A stretch of 64,000 nt of DNA from Campylobacter coli. Its GTDB lineage: Bacteria > Campylobacterota > Campylobacteria > Campylobacterales > Campylobacteraceae. The stretch lies in the NCBI GenBank assembly GCA_039516895.1, contig CP154437.1, positions 558,001 to 622,000 on the forward strand. Direction: 5' to 3'. The stretch's first letter is position 1; the number at the start of each line of letters is the position of its first letter. The notes beneath the pieces are model-generated. The model ran no database searches and was not told where the DNA came from. It was given only the letters and a program-made list of their open reading frames with translations. This document shows, one piece after another, positions 50,241 through 58,145 of the stretch. The translations under genes were made by a program, and so were the position numbers.

Positions 50241-50249
50241 CTCTCCTTT

Positions 50250-51242
50250 TTATGCAAAACTGAATTTTTCTATTAAATCGCTATGGTAAATGCGCGCTAC
50301 ATCAGGATGTGAGCGTATCATTCTTTTAAAATAATTACTAGCAACATTTCTTAAAAGCGGATTTTTTGGATCTGTATCCACACCCTTGCTTTCTCGAGCA
50401 AGTTCAGGATTTAATGGAAAAATAGGAATATCTTTATCGAGTTGCACTCCAAGGAAATAAGCTATGCTAAAGCGTTCTTTCGGGCTTAAATTTACTCGAT
50501 GTATGGTAGCTTTTAAATAGCCATTAGTAGCTAATTCTAAAAATTCTCCTATATTAACCACAACACTACCTTCAAGTGGGGGAACTTTAATCCATTGATC
50601 ATCAATAAAAGCCTCAAGTCCGTTTTGCTCTTCTTGAAAAACAAAGGTAATAAGCCCACCGTCTTTGTGTGGTCCTACTCCTTGAGTGGCGTCTTTGGAG
50701 CTTTTTGGATAGTGTATGATTTTGCAATGTTCATAAGAATTTTCGCCATAGAGTTTTCCAAAGGCATCACTAGGCAGATCAAGAGCTTCAGCAAATGCTT
50801 GTAAAATTTTTAAACAAGCATTTCTTGTTTGTTCATGCCAAGCTAAAAATATTTCTTTAAGTTCAGGAATTTCATCAGGCCATAAATTTGGACCTTCTAA
50901 TCTTTGCCATAGAGGCGAATTTAAATCCCATTTTAAAGCTTTTCTTTCTGTGCCTATGTCAATTTGCTCTCTATAATCTTTTTCTCCAGCAGTATATTCA
51001 AAGCCTTCGCTTGTATAACCTCTAAATTGAGGTGAATGCACCATGGAGATAAGTTCTTTAGAGCTTCTAGGAAGATTGAAAAAATCTTTACTAAGTTTAA
51101 ATAATTTTTCATTTAAATTTTTATCGATACCATGATTGATAAGATAAAAAAAACCTACATTTGAAGTAATTTCTCTTAGATTTTTAAGAAAGGTACTTTT
51201 GTCTTTTTCATAAATCTTTAAATCAAGTACAGGTAAATTCAT
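50250..51242 (-). CDS. 2-oxoglutarate/Fe(II)-dependent oxygenase-like protein (isopenicillin-N-synthase family)
   Basis: The 330-residue protein has the N-terminal DIOX_N domain (MNLPVLDLKIYEKDKSTFLK, VGFFYLINHGID). The C-terminal Fe(II) oxygenase core carries the metal triad in GPHKDGGLITFVFQ and ATIHRVNLSPKERFSIAYFLG, including the RxS 2OG-binding motif. The substrate is unknown. It is the first gene of the methionine operon, so a link to methionine or sulphur metabolism is plausible. An AAGGAGAGAAA ribosome site precedes the ATG. Confidence 0.87.
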   Translation of the reverse strand: MNLPVLDLKIYEKDKSTFLKNLREITSNVGFFYLINHGIDKNLNEKLFKLSKDFFNLPRSSKELISMVHSPQFRGYTSEGFEYTAGEKDYREQIDIGTERKALKWDLNSPLWQRLEGPNLWPDEIPELKEIFLAWHEQTRNACLKILQAFAEALDLPSDAFGKLYGENSYEHCKIIHYPKSSKDATQGVGPHKDGGLITFVFQEEQNGLEAFIDDQWIKVPPLEGSVVVNIGEFLELATNGYLKATIHRVNLSPKERFSIAYFLGVQLDKDIPIFPLNPELARESKGVDTDPKNPLLRNVASNYFKRMIRSHPDVARIYHSDLIEKFSFA

Positions 51243-51321
51243 TTTCTCTCCTTAAAATTATATTTAAGGATAAGAAGATATCTTAATGTTTAGATTTTGT
51301 TTCGTAGGATTTAACTAAAAA

Positions 51322-51375
51322 TTAGGATTTTAAGTTGTGTTTTGAAAAAATAAAACTTTTGACTTTTCTACACAT
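51322..51375 (-). CDS. Possible second short ORF in the methionine leader
   Basis: A 17-codon frame (MCRKVKSFIFSKHNLKS) starts at ATG 51375 behind AAGGAG (51386-51381) with good spacing. The overlapping GATATAATG also fits a -10 box, so these bases may instead be a second promoter. Treat it as a candidate only. Confidence 0.3.
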   Translation of the reverse strand: MCRKVKSFIFSKHNLKS

Positions 51376-51379
51376 TATA
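51374..51379 (-). promoter_or_regulatory. Possible internal -10 box of the methionine operon
   Basis: GATATAAT on the minus strand fits the gnTATAAT pattern, 131 bp before the first structural gene. It competes with the short-ORF interpretation of the same bases. Confidence 0.4.
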
Positions 51380-51401
51380 TCTCCTTATCCACCTTTTTGG
51401 A

Positions 51402-51430
51402 CCTTTGGAAACATAACGTAAAGCCAAAGG
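51402..51430 (-). promoter_or_regulatory. Leader stem-loop of the methionine operon
   Basis: RNA CCUUUGG (51430-51424) can pair with CCAAAGG (51408-51402), starting 5 nt after the leader-peptide stop. The overlapping UCCUU of the left arm could alternatively pair with the AAGGA at 51386-51382. Two exclusive structures of this kind are expected of a translation-sensing attenuator. Confidence 0.5.
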
Positions 51431-51435
51431 ACGCA

Positions 51436-51468
51436 CTAGATACTACACATCTGGCACATCAGTTTCAT
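51436..51468 (-). CDS. Met/Cys-rich leader peptide of the methionine operon
   Basis: The ten-residue frame MKLMCQMCSI (TAG stop) starts at ATG 51468 with AAGGAG five bases upstream. Three of ten residues are Met and two are Cys, far above chance in this AT-rich genome. It sits 193 bp before the oxygenase-metQ-metE-metF operon on the same strand and is followed by alternative hairpins. Ribosome stalling at Met or Cys codons could control the operon. A C. jejuni non-coding RNA, CJnc110, is reported just downstream of luxS, and this leader may be part of that transcript (from memory). Confidence 0.7.
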   Translation of the reverse strand: MKLMCQMCSI

Positions 51469-51499
51469 TCTTTCTCCTTGGGAAAATTAATTTTTATGA

Positions 51500-51505
51500 A
51501 TTGTA
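51500..51505 (-). promoter_or_regulatory. -10 box of the methionine leader RNA
   Basis: TACAAT on the minus strand lies 32 bp before the leader-peptide ATG, between the luxS stem-loop and the leader ribosome site. It would give the leader RNA its own start independent of luxS. Confidence 0.5.
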
Positions 51506-51528
51506 AAAAAAAATATATTAAAAAAAGC

Positions 51529-51555
51529 TTAATCCTTGAAAATTTCAAGGATTAA
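51529..51555 (-). terminator. Terminator of luxS
   Basis: A 27-nt near-perfect palindrome (arms TTAATCCTTGAAA / TTTCAAGGATTAA) lies 3 bp after the luxS stop, followed on the minus strand by GCTTTTTTT. It separates luxS from the methionine leader. Confidence 0.88.
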
Positions 51556-51558
51556 TTT

Positions 51559-52053
51559 TTAAATATTTTCAAGTTTTAATTCTTCGTTATTCATCACGCC
51601 TATACTAGAATTTAAAACTTTTTGTGCAATTTCTTTTGCTTCATCTAAAGAATGCATAGCGCAAGTTCCACATTGATAGATATTGAGTTCAGGAATTTTG
51701 TTTTGATCACTCACATTTAAAACATCTTTCATTGCAGCCTCCCAAGCTTTAGCAACACTTTTTTCATCAGGTGTTCCAATTAAGCTCATGTAAAAACCTG
51801 TACGACAGCCCATAGGCGAGATGTCAATGATTTCAACCGAATCCGAATTTAAATGATCTCTCATAAAACCAGCAAACAGATGCTCTAAAGTATGTGTACC
51901 TTTTTCACTCATGATATCTTTATTAGGTATGCAAAAGCGCAAGTCAAATACGCTAATATCATCACCCTTTGGTGTTTTCATAGTTTTAGCTAAACGCACG
52001 GCAGGCGCTGGCATTTTAGTATGATCTACTTTAAAACTGTCAAGTAGTGGCAT
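51559..52053 (-). CDS. luxS: S-ribosylhomocysteine lyase
   Basis: LuxS cleaves S-ribosylhomocysteine to homocysteine and the AI-2 precursor DPD. The 164-residue protein has the HTLEH metal site (H54, H58, with catalytic E57) and a downstream metal Cys in [10 protein letters not shown], plus [10 protein letters not shown]. Homocysteine made here is the substrate of MetE encoded just downstream. It has its own terminator. Confidence 0.98.
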   Translation of the reverse strand: MPLLDSFKVDHTKMPAPAVRLAKTMKTPKGDDISVFDLRFCIPNKDIMSEKGTHTLEHLFAGFMRDHLNSDSVEIIDISPMGCRTGFYMSLIGTPDEKSVAKAWEAAMKDVLNVSDQNKIPELNIYQCGTCAMHSLDEAKEIAQKVLNSSIGVMNNEELKLENI

Positions 52054-52165
52054 TTTAACTCCTTTGTGTAAATTATTTTACAGATTATAACATTTAAAAA
52101 TAATATTTAAAGCCTTTCTAAAAGAAAAAAGGATAAAATAAAGTATTAAAATTCAAGGAAAATCA

Positions 52166-53584
52166 ATGTTTGAAGTAGTCATAGGACTTGAAGTACATAC
52201 TCAACTCAATACTAAAACAAAAATATTTTGCTCATGCGCAACTTCTTTTGGAGAAGCTCCAAATACAAATGTTTGTCCCACTTGTTTGGCTTTACCGGGT
52301 GCTTTGCCGGTTTTAAATGAAGAAGCGGTAAAAAAGGCCATCGCTTTTGGAAAAGCGGTAAATGCTACCATAAATAAAAAAAGTGTTTTTAATAGAAAAA
52401 ATTATTTTTATCCTGATCTACCAAAAGCTTATCAAATTTCACAATTTGATATTCCTATAGTAGAAAAGGGTGAGCTTTTTATCAATATAAATGGTGAAAA
52501 TAAACGCATAGGTATTACAAGAGCACATTTAGAAGAAGATGCGGGTAAAAATATCCATGAAAATAATTATTCTAAAGTAGATTTAAACCGCGCAGGAACT
52601 CCTTTGCTTGAAATTGTAAGCGAACCTGAACTTAGAAGTAGCGATGAAGCAGTAGCGTATCTTAAAAAGCTTCATTCTATCATACGCTTTTTAGATATCT
52701 CTGATGCAAATATGCAAGAGGGAAGTTTTAGATGCGATGCTAATGTAAGCATAAGACCGAAGGGCGATACCAAACTTTATACTAGAGTGGAGATTAAAAA
52801 TCTTAATTCCTTCCGTTTTATCCAAAAAGCCATAGAATACGAAGTAAAAAGACAAAGCGAAGCATGGGAAGATGGTGTTTATGATAAAGAAGTCGTGCAA
52901 GAAACGAGACTTTTTGATACAATAAATTTGGTTACAAGAAGTATGCGCGGCAAGGAAGAAGCAGCAGAATATCGCTATTTTCCTGATCCTGATTTATTGC
53001 CTGTGCTGTTAAAAGATGAATTTTTAGATATTCAAATTCCTGAACTTCCTGATGAGAAAAAAATGCGTTATATAAATGAACTTGGCATTAAAGAAAGCGA
53101 TGCGGAGGTGCTTATAGGATCGCTTGAATTGAGTCGTTTTTTTGAAAGTTTGATTGCTTTAAATTTAAATCCTAAGCTTTGTGTAAATTGGTTAAATACT
53201 GAACTTATGGGGCTTTTAAAAGGGGAATTAACGATAGAAAATTCTCCCGTAGACGCAATTAAACTCGGCGCTTTAATCAAACGCATAGAAGAGGGCGTTA
53301 TCAGCGCAAAAGCGGCAAAGGATATTTTAGCCCATGTTTTTGAAAATCCAGATATGGATATTGATGAGACGATTGAAAAATTAGGGCTTAAGCAAGTTAG
53401 TGATGATTCAGCTATCGAAGCAGTAATTGAGCAAATTTTAAATGCAAATGCCGATAAGGTCGCAGAATATAAAAGTGGAAAAGATAAGCTTTTTGGTTTC
53501 TTTGTGGGGCAGACTATGAAAGAAGGTAAAGGGGCCTTTAATCCTAGCAAGGTCAATGAAATTTTAAAAGCAAAGCTGGGCTGA
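52166..53584 (+). CDS. gatB: Asp/Glu-tRNA(Asn/Gln) amidotransferase subunit B
   Basis: GatB, with GatC and GatA, converts misacylated Glu-tRNA-Gln and Asp-tRNA-Asn to the correct amides. The 472-residue protein starts [21 protein letters not shown] and has the zinc-site cysteines CSC ... CPTC. It contains [26 protein letters not shown] and [19 protein letters not shown]-terminal YqeY-like tail domain ends [19 protein letters not shown]. It overlaps gpsA by one base. Confidence 0.98.
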   Translation: MFEVVIGLEVHTQLNTKTKIFCSCATSFGEAPNTNVCPTCLALPGALPVLNEEAVKKAIAFGKAVNATINKKSVFNRKNYFYPDLPKAYQISQFDIPIVEKGELFININGENKRIGITRAHLEEDAGKNIHENNYSKVDLNRAGTPLLEIVSEPELRSSDEAVAYLKKLHSIIRFLDISDANMQEGSFRCDANVSIRPKGDTKLYTRVEIKNLNSFRFIQKAIEYEVKRQSEAWEDGVYDKEVVQETRLFDTINLVTRSMRGKEEAAEYRYFPDPDLLPVLLKDEFLDIQIPELPDEKKMRYINELGIKESDAEVLIGSLELSRFFESLIALNLNPKLCVNWLNTELMGLLKGELTIENSPVDAIKLGALIKRIEEGVISAKAAKDILAHVFENPDMDIDETIEKLGLKQVSDDSAIEAVIEQILNANADKVAEYKSGKDKLFGFFVGQTMKEGKGAFNPSKVNEILKAKLG

Positions 53585-54498
53585 TGAGCAAAATCGCAAT
53601 CATCGGTGCAGGAAAATGGGGCAGTGCTTTATATAGTGCTTTGAGTATTAATAATACTTGTTTTATGACTTCTCGCACGCAGCGGGATTTGCCTTATTTT
53701 GTGAGCTTAGAGCAGGCCTTAGATTGTGAATATTTGGTTTTTGCTTTAAGCTCTCAAGGAATTCATTCTTGGCTTAAACAAAATTTTGTTAACAAGGGTC
53801 AAAAAATTCTTATTGCTTCTAAGGGTATAGATACTTCAACTTGTAAGTTTTTAGATGAAATTTTTAGCGAATTTGTAGATAGGGATAAACTTTGTGTTTT
53901 AAGCGGTCCTTCTTTTGCAGCCGAAGTAATGCAAAATCTTCCTTGTGCTTTAGTTGTGAGTGGGATAAAAGAAAAATTATGTAAAGAATTTGCAAGTTTT
54001 TTTCCAGATTTTATCAAAGTATATACAGATGATGATGTGCGCGGTGCTGAAATTTGTGGTGCTTATAAAAATGTTTTAGCTATTGCTAGCGGTATAAGCG
54101 ATGGTTTAGGACTTGGAAATAACGCAAGAGCTTCTTTGATTTCTAGAGGTCTTATTGAAATGCATCGTTTTGGTAAATTTTTTGGAGCTAAGGAAGAAAC
54201 TTTTTTAGGACTTGGGGGTGCAGGAGATTTATTTTTAACTGCAACCAGCGTGCTATCAAGAAATTATCGCGTAGGTTTGGCTTTGGCAAAAGAAAAAAAA
54301 CTTGATGATATTTTACAGGAATTAGGCGAGGTAGCAGAGGGGGTAAAAACAGCCTATGCTATAGAAAAGATTTCAAAAGATAAAGCAATTTACACGCCTA
54401 TTGTAAACGAAATAGTACAGATCTTGCAAGGAAAAAATGTCAAGCAAGCGGTACAAAATTTATTAAAAACAAAGGATAATCAGGAGTTTCAATGCTAA
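53584..54498 (+). CDS. gpsA: Glycerol-3-phosphate dehydrogenase [NAD(P)+]
   Basis: GpsA reduces dihydroxyacetone phosphate to glycerol 3-phosphate for phospholipid synthesis. The 304-residue protein has the Rossmann loop IGAGKWGSALYSAL, LSGPSFAAEV, the catalytic Lys in GAYKNVLAIASGI, NNARASLISRGL and FLGLGGAGDLFLT. It is shorter than the E. coli enzyme but complete. It overlaps gatB by one base and pyrC2 by 7 bp. Confidence 0.97.
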   Translation: MSKIAIIGAGKWGSALYSALSINNTCFMTSRTQRDLPYFVSLEQALDCEYLVFALSSQGIHSWLKQNFVNKGQKILIASKGIDTSTCKFLDEIFSEFVDRDKLCVLSGPSFAAEVMQNLPCALVVSGIKEKLCKEFASFFPDFIKVYTDDDVRGAEICGAYKNVLAIASGISDGLGLGNNARASLISRGLIEMHRFGKFFGAKEETFLGLGGAGDLFLTATSVLSRNYRVGLALAKEKKLDDILQELGEVAEGVKTAYAIEKISKDKAIYTPIVNEIVQILQGKNVKQAVQNLLKTKDNQEFQC

Positions 54499-55673
54499 TT
54501 AAAAATGCTAAAATTTATGGTGAAAATTTACAAGATCTTTTAATTAAAGATGGAAAGATAGTAAAAATAGGCGCAAATTTAGACGATAACGATGAAGTAT
54601 TGGATGCTCAAGGAATGACTTTATTGCCATCCTTTGTGGATTTATGTGTAAATTTAAAAAATGATAAATTCTCCCTAAGCAACCTAGAACTTTTAGAAAA
54701 GGAGTGTTTAAGAGGAGGGGTTGGCGCTATAATCTTGCGTGATTGTATGGATTTTGATGAAGAAAGTTTTTCACTTTTTTTGCAAAATTTAAAATTTAGA
54801 AAAATACAAATTTTTCCTAGTGTTTGCACCTTAGATAAACAAGGCAAGCTTAAAAATTTAGCTACACTTTTAAATAAAGGCGCACATGCTCTAGAGCTTA
54901 AGAGTTCGTGTAATGCAAATATTTTGCGTGTAAGTATGCAATATGCTCTAATGAAAGAAAAAAGTATTTTTGTAAAATGTTATGATGAGAATTTTGATGA
55001 CAATGGCGTGATGAATGATTGTGAAATGAGTTTTGAATTAGGCCTTGCGGGTATGAGTGCAGTAGCTGAAAGTAGTGAAGTGGCTAAGATTAAAGAAATA
55101 GCTAAATTTTATGGCGTTAAAGTGATTTTTGATTTGCTTAGTCTTAAGCGTTCTATAGAGCTTTTAGAGGACGAAAATCTAAAACTTATCAGCATACACC
55201 ATCTAATCAAAGATGACAATGCATGCATTGGATTTAATACAGCAGCAAAACTCAATCCACCTTTAAGAAGCAAAGAAGATAAAGAAAGTTTGAAGCAGGC
55301 TTTAAAACAAGGAAAAATAGACTTTTTGAGCTCTTTGCATAGTGCAAAATCGATTTCCTTAAAAGATTTGGCTTTTGATGAAGCGGCTTTTGGAATTCAT
55401 AGCATATGTGAATTTATGAGCCTTTGTTACACTTTTCTCATCAAAGAAGGCCTTTTAACTTGGAAAAATCTTTGCAAGGTAACAAGTCAAAATCCAAGCG
55501 AATTTTTGGGTTTAAATAGTGGAATAATAGAAGTTGGAAAGGAAGCAAATTTAGTTCTTTTTGATGAAAGCGAAGAAATTTCTGCTCCAAAAAGTTCACT
55601 TTATGCAAATGATAAACTTTTTGGAAAGGTTAAGCTTCACCTTATAAAAGGCGAAAATATAATTTCAAACTAA
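54492..55673 (+). CDS. pyrC2: Dihydroorotase-like protein without the HxH metal motif
   Basis: The 393-residue protein has the cyclic-amidohydrolase fold: MLIKNAKIYGENLQDLLIKDGKIVKIGANL, then LPSFVDLCVNLKNDKF. Active dihydroorotases have PGxxDxHxH at this point; here both His positions are replaced (VDLCVN), and the lysine/His metal ligands later in the chain are not evident. It is therefore probably a non-catalytic paralogue, like the PyrX/PyrC' partners of aspartate transcarbamoylase in some bacteria (inference). An active PyrC is expected elsewhere. Confidence 0.85.
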   Translation: MLIKNAKIYGENLQDLLIKDGKIVKIGANLDDNDEVLDAQGMTLLPSFVDLCVNLKNDKFSLSNLELLEKECLRGGVGAIILRDCMDFDEESFSLFLQNLKFRKIQIFPSVCTLDKQGKLKNLATLLNKGAHALELKSSCNANILRVSMQYALMKEKSIFVKCYDENFDDNGVMNDCEMSFELGLAGMSAVAESSEVAKIKEIAKFYGVKVIFDLLSLKRSIELLEDENLKLISIHHLIKDDNACIGFNTAAKLNPPLRSKEDKESLKQALKQGKIDFLSSLHSAKSISLKDLAFDEAAFGIHSICEFMSLCYTFLIKEGLLTWKNLCKVTSQNPSEFLGLNSGIIEVGKEANLVLFDESEEISAPKSSLYANDKLFGKVKLHLIKGENIISN

Positions 55674-55696
55674 GCTTAAAGTCCTAAGCTTAGTTT
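55667..55696. terminator. Bidirectional hairpin between pyrC2 and the phosphate permease
   Basis: A 12-bp perfect inverted repeat AAACTAAGCTTA / TAAGCTTAGTTT with a 6-nt loop spans both stop codons of the convergent genes and encodes the last residues of each. No long T-run follows on either side. Confidence 0.6.
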
Positions 55697-57202
55697 AAAT
55701 CCTAAAAATACAAGTGCTGCCATAATCCCAGCAGCCGGTAAAGTGATAATCCAAGCTAGTCCTATAGGTTTCATCATAATCCAATTTGCATTTTTATTAT
55801 ACACGCCAATACCTAAAACCGCACCGATTAAAATGTGCGTAGAGCTTACTGGAATTCCAAATTGTGTTGCTAAAAGTATTACTATACTTGCTCCAAGTTC
55901 CGCACTAAATCCTGTTGTAGGGCGTATGGAAGCTAGTTTAGAACCTACGGTGGTAATAACTTCTTTGCCTAAAAACCAAAGCCCTACAACCAAGGCAACT
56001 CCAAACATAGCTAGAGCGGCAAAAGGTACAGGAGAATTTGCATTGATAGTGCCATTTTTAAGAACATCTAAGATCGCAGCAAAAGGGCCAATAGCATTGG
56101 CTATATCATTAGCTCCATGAGAGAAAGCAAAACTAGAAGCGGTAAAAATTTGAAACCAAGCAAAAAGTCTATCGGTGGTTTTGTTTAATTCAGTTTTTTT
56201 AACAATCTTTACTATAGCAAAAGTTACAATATAGCTAATAGTTCCAATAATTCCTATAATCCAAAAATTTTGCAAAATATCTAAAGTACTAACATTGTTT
56301 AAGCCCTTAAATAAAAACATAGCAGTGATGATAGCAGCTCCAACGCAAGCGATAATAGGCATATGTGTTTTTAAAACAGAGTAGATATCTATACTTTTTT
56401 CTTTTTCTTTAAATTCTTTGATTTGATTTTTATAAAAGCTATTTTCTTGTCCTTCATCTTCTAAGGCTATAGCTGAGAGTTCTTTAATTTGTTCTTCCAT
56501 ACTTTTAGTTTTAAGATTTAAAAAATAATTTTCTTTAAATTTTTTTCTATCTTTTTTTAAATTTTTTAGTTCTTCGCTAAGTTTTTCTGATGGTTTGAGT
56601 ATTTTTTTGTCTATATAGGAGTAGATAAGATAAGCTACAAGACCACCTAAGAGGGGTGAAATAACCCAAGATATAGCAATCCTTACTATTTCACTCCATT
56701 TAACCATGGATAAGGTTTGAGATCCATCAAATTTTAAAAGCCCCATCATAATACTAGCTCCAACTATACCGCCTATGATACTATGCGTAGTAGATACAGG
56801 TAAGCCTTTTTTTGTGGCGATAAAAATCCAAGCTCCAGAGCTTAAAAGTGCTGCTAGCATGATGGCAACAAAAAGCATAGGATCAAATTGTTCAGGAAAT
56901 ATAACTATTCCACTGCGTATCGTTTTAGTCACTTCAGCGCCTGCAAAAATGGCACCGCTGAGTTCAAAAACAGCTGCTATGATCAAAGCTTGTTTTATGG
57001 TTACAGTTTTAGCTCCCACGCTAGTACCAAAAGAATTTGCTACATCGTTTCCACCTATGTTAAACGCCATAAATATTCCAAAGATAGAAGCGAGTATAAA
57101 GAGTATGAGTTGGTGTTGGGAAATATAGCCAAATCCCCAAATGATAAATGCAATTACACTGATAGTAAAAATGATAAATGCGATAAGATTATCTTTTTGC
57201 AT
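55676..57202 (-). CDS. PiT-family inorganic phosphate permease
   Basis: The 508-residue inner-membrane protein has two PiT half-repeats. The N-terminal repeat carries FNIGGNDVANSFGTSVGAKTVTIKQAL, and the C-terminal one carries SHGANDIANAIGPFAAILDVL. A hydrophilic ~100-residue central loop (RKKFKENYFLNLKTKSMEEQ) separates them. It transports phosphate, or metal phosphate, with a cation. The two PiT signatures make the family certain. It is monocistronic and convergent with pyrC2. Confidence 0.92.
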   Translation of the reverse strand: MQKDNLIAFIIFTISVIAFIIWGFGYISQHQLILFILASIFGIFMAFNIGGNDVANSFGTSVGAKTVTIKQALIIAAVFELSGAIFAGAEVTKTIRSGIVIFPEQFDPMLFVAIMLAALLSSGAWIFIATKKGLPVSTTHSIIGGIVGASIMMGLLKFDGSQTLSMVKWSEIVRIAISWVISPLLGGLVAYLIYSYIDKKILKPSEKLSEELKNLKKDRKKFKENYFLNLKTKSMEEQIKELSAIALEDEGQENSFYKNQIKEFKEKEKSIDIYSVLKTHMPIIACVGAAIITAMFLFKGLNNVSTLDILQNFWIIGIIGTISYIVTFAIVKIVKKTELNKTTDRLFAWFQIFTASSFAFSHGANDIANAIGPFAAILDVLKNGTINANSPVPFAALAMFGVALVVGLWFLGKEVITTVGSKLASIRPTTGFSAELGASIVILLATQFGIPVSSTHILIGAVLGIGVYNKNANWIMMKPIGLAWIITLPAAGIMAALVFLGFKLSLGL

Positions 57203-57341
57203 AAAATTAAGCCTTTTTTAGCTTGAATTATACCCTTATAATCCTGAATTTGCAAATTTTACAGCTCTTATCCTTTATAGCTAATTTTTATTTATTTTAA
57301 TTTTTTATAATGAAAAATAAATAATGATTTTAGGAAAAGCG

Positions 57342-58145
57342 ATGAAAAGTATTTTATATATACTTATGCTTTTTTTCTCTTTGCTAAATGCTGATGAGCT
57401 AGATAATGCCTTAAAAAATAATCAAAACCAATGGCAAAAATTTAATTATCAAGCTGCCAAAAAAGCGCCGACAATAAAGGAAGAAAATATTGATTTTAAA
57501 AGTGCTTTAAATGGTATATTATCCAATACATTGGAAAATAAAAATGGTATTGATAAAACCGATGGAAATTTAGATTTTCAAAATGAAAATGTGCAAATTA
57601 AAAATTTAAACTCGCTTTATGAGAGGGAGAATAATTCTTTGCTTTTTCAAAAAGAATTTTACGCTACACAAGATAGTTATAATTATTCAGGCGGATTGAT
57701 TAATCGTTATGAAAAAGATGATTTTTTATTGGGTATAAATGGCTTCATCGATGGGCAAAAGGAACAAAAAGAAAGCAAAAGCTTTGGAGCTGAATTGGGT
57801 TATCATCAATTTATAAAAGCTTATAGCAATTATTATGTTCCAAATGAAGCGGATGAAAATTTACAATTCGGAATAAGCTTTGCTATCCCATCTTATAGTG
57901 CTTTTATCTTTGATATAAGTAAAGATAGTGAGAAAATAAATTATCAAGTATCGTATTCACCTTATAGCGTTTTGAGTTTAAAAATATTACGCCGCGATTT
58001 TAGTGCAAATGAAGCTATTGATGATACTGTTTTGCAGGTGGGTTTTAGTTTTAATTTTGATGAAAGTTTTATGAAGCAACTTAGAAAAAAAGATAATGCC
58101 TTGCAAGAAGTTAATCGTTATGACTTCTTGCAAAGAGTGCGTTAA
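57342..58145 (+). CDS. Secreted protein with inverse-autotransporter-like beta-barrel segment
   Basis: The 267-residue precursor has a signal peptide (MKSILYILMLFFSLLNA), a ~100-residue Asn/Lys-rich linker and a C-terminal beta region. That region, GLINRYEKDDFLLGINGFIDGQKEQKESKSFGAELGYHQFIKAYSNYYVP then SYSPYSVLSLKILRRDFS, repeats the strand pattern of intimin/invasin inverse-autotransporter barrels. It ends without any passenger domain. The ATG at 57342 has TTAGGAAAAGCG before it; an upstream ATG at 57324 has no ribosome site. It overlaps the convergent dctA by 4 bp. Confidence 0.65.
   Translation: MKSILYILMLFFSLLNADELDNALKNNQNQWQKFNYQAAKKAPTIKEENIDFKSALNGILSNTLENKNGIDKTDGNLDFQNENVQIKNLNSLYERENNSLLFQKEFYATQDSYNYSGGLINRYEKDDFLLGINGFIDGQKEQKESKSFGAELGYHQFIKAYSNYYVPNEADENLQFGISFAIPSYSAFIFDISKDSEKINYQVSYSPYSVLSLKILRRDFSANEAIDDTVLQVGFSFNFDESFMKQLRKKDNALQEVNRYDFLQRVR

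Noticed and set aside
50595..50804. Small plus-strand ORF in the oxygenase gene
   Set aside because: It is a shadow frame without a ribosome site, opposite a well-supported gene.
52691..53556. Minus-strand frames within gatB
   Set aside because: They lie wholly inside a secure gene in another frame and show no family features.
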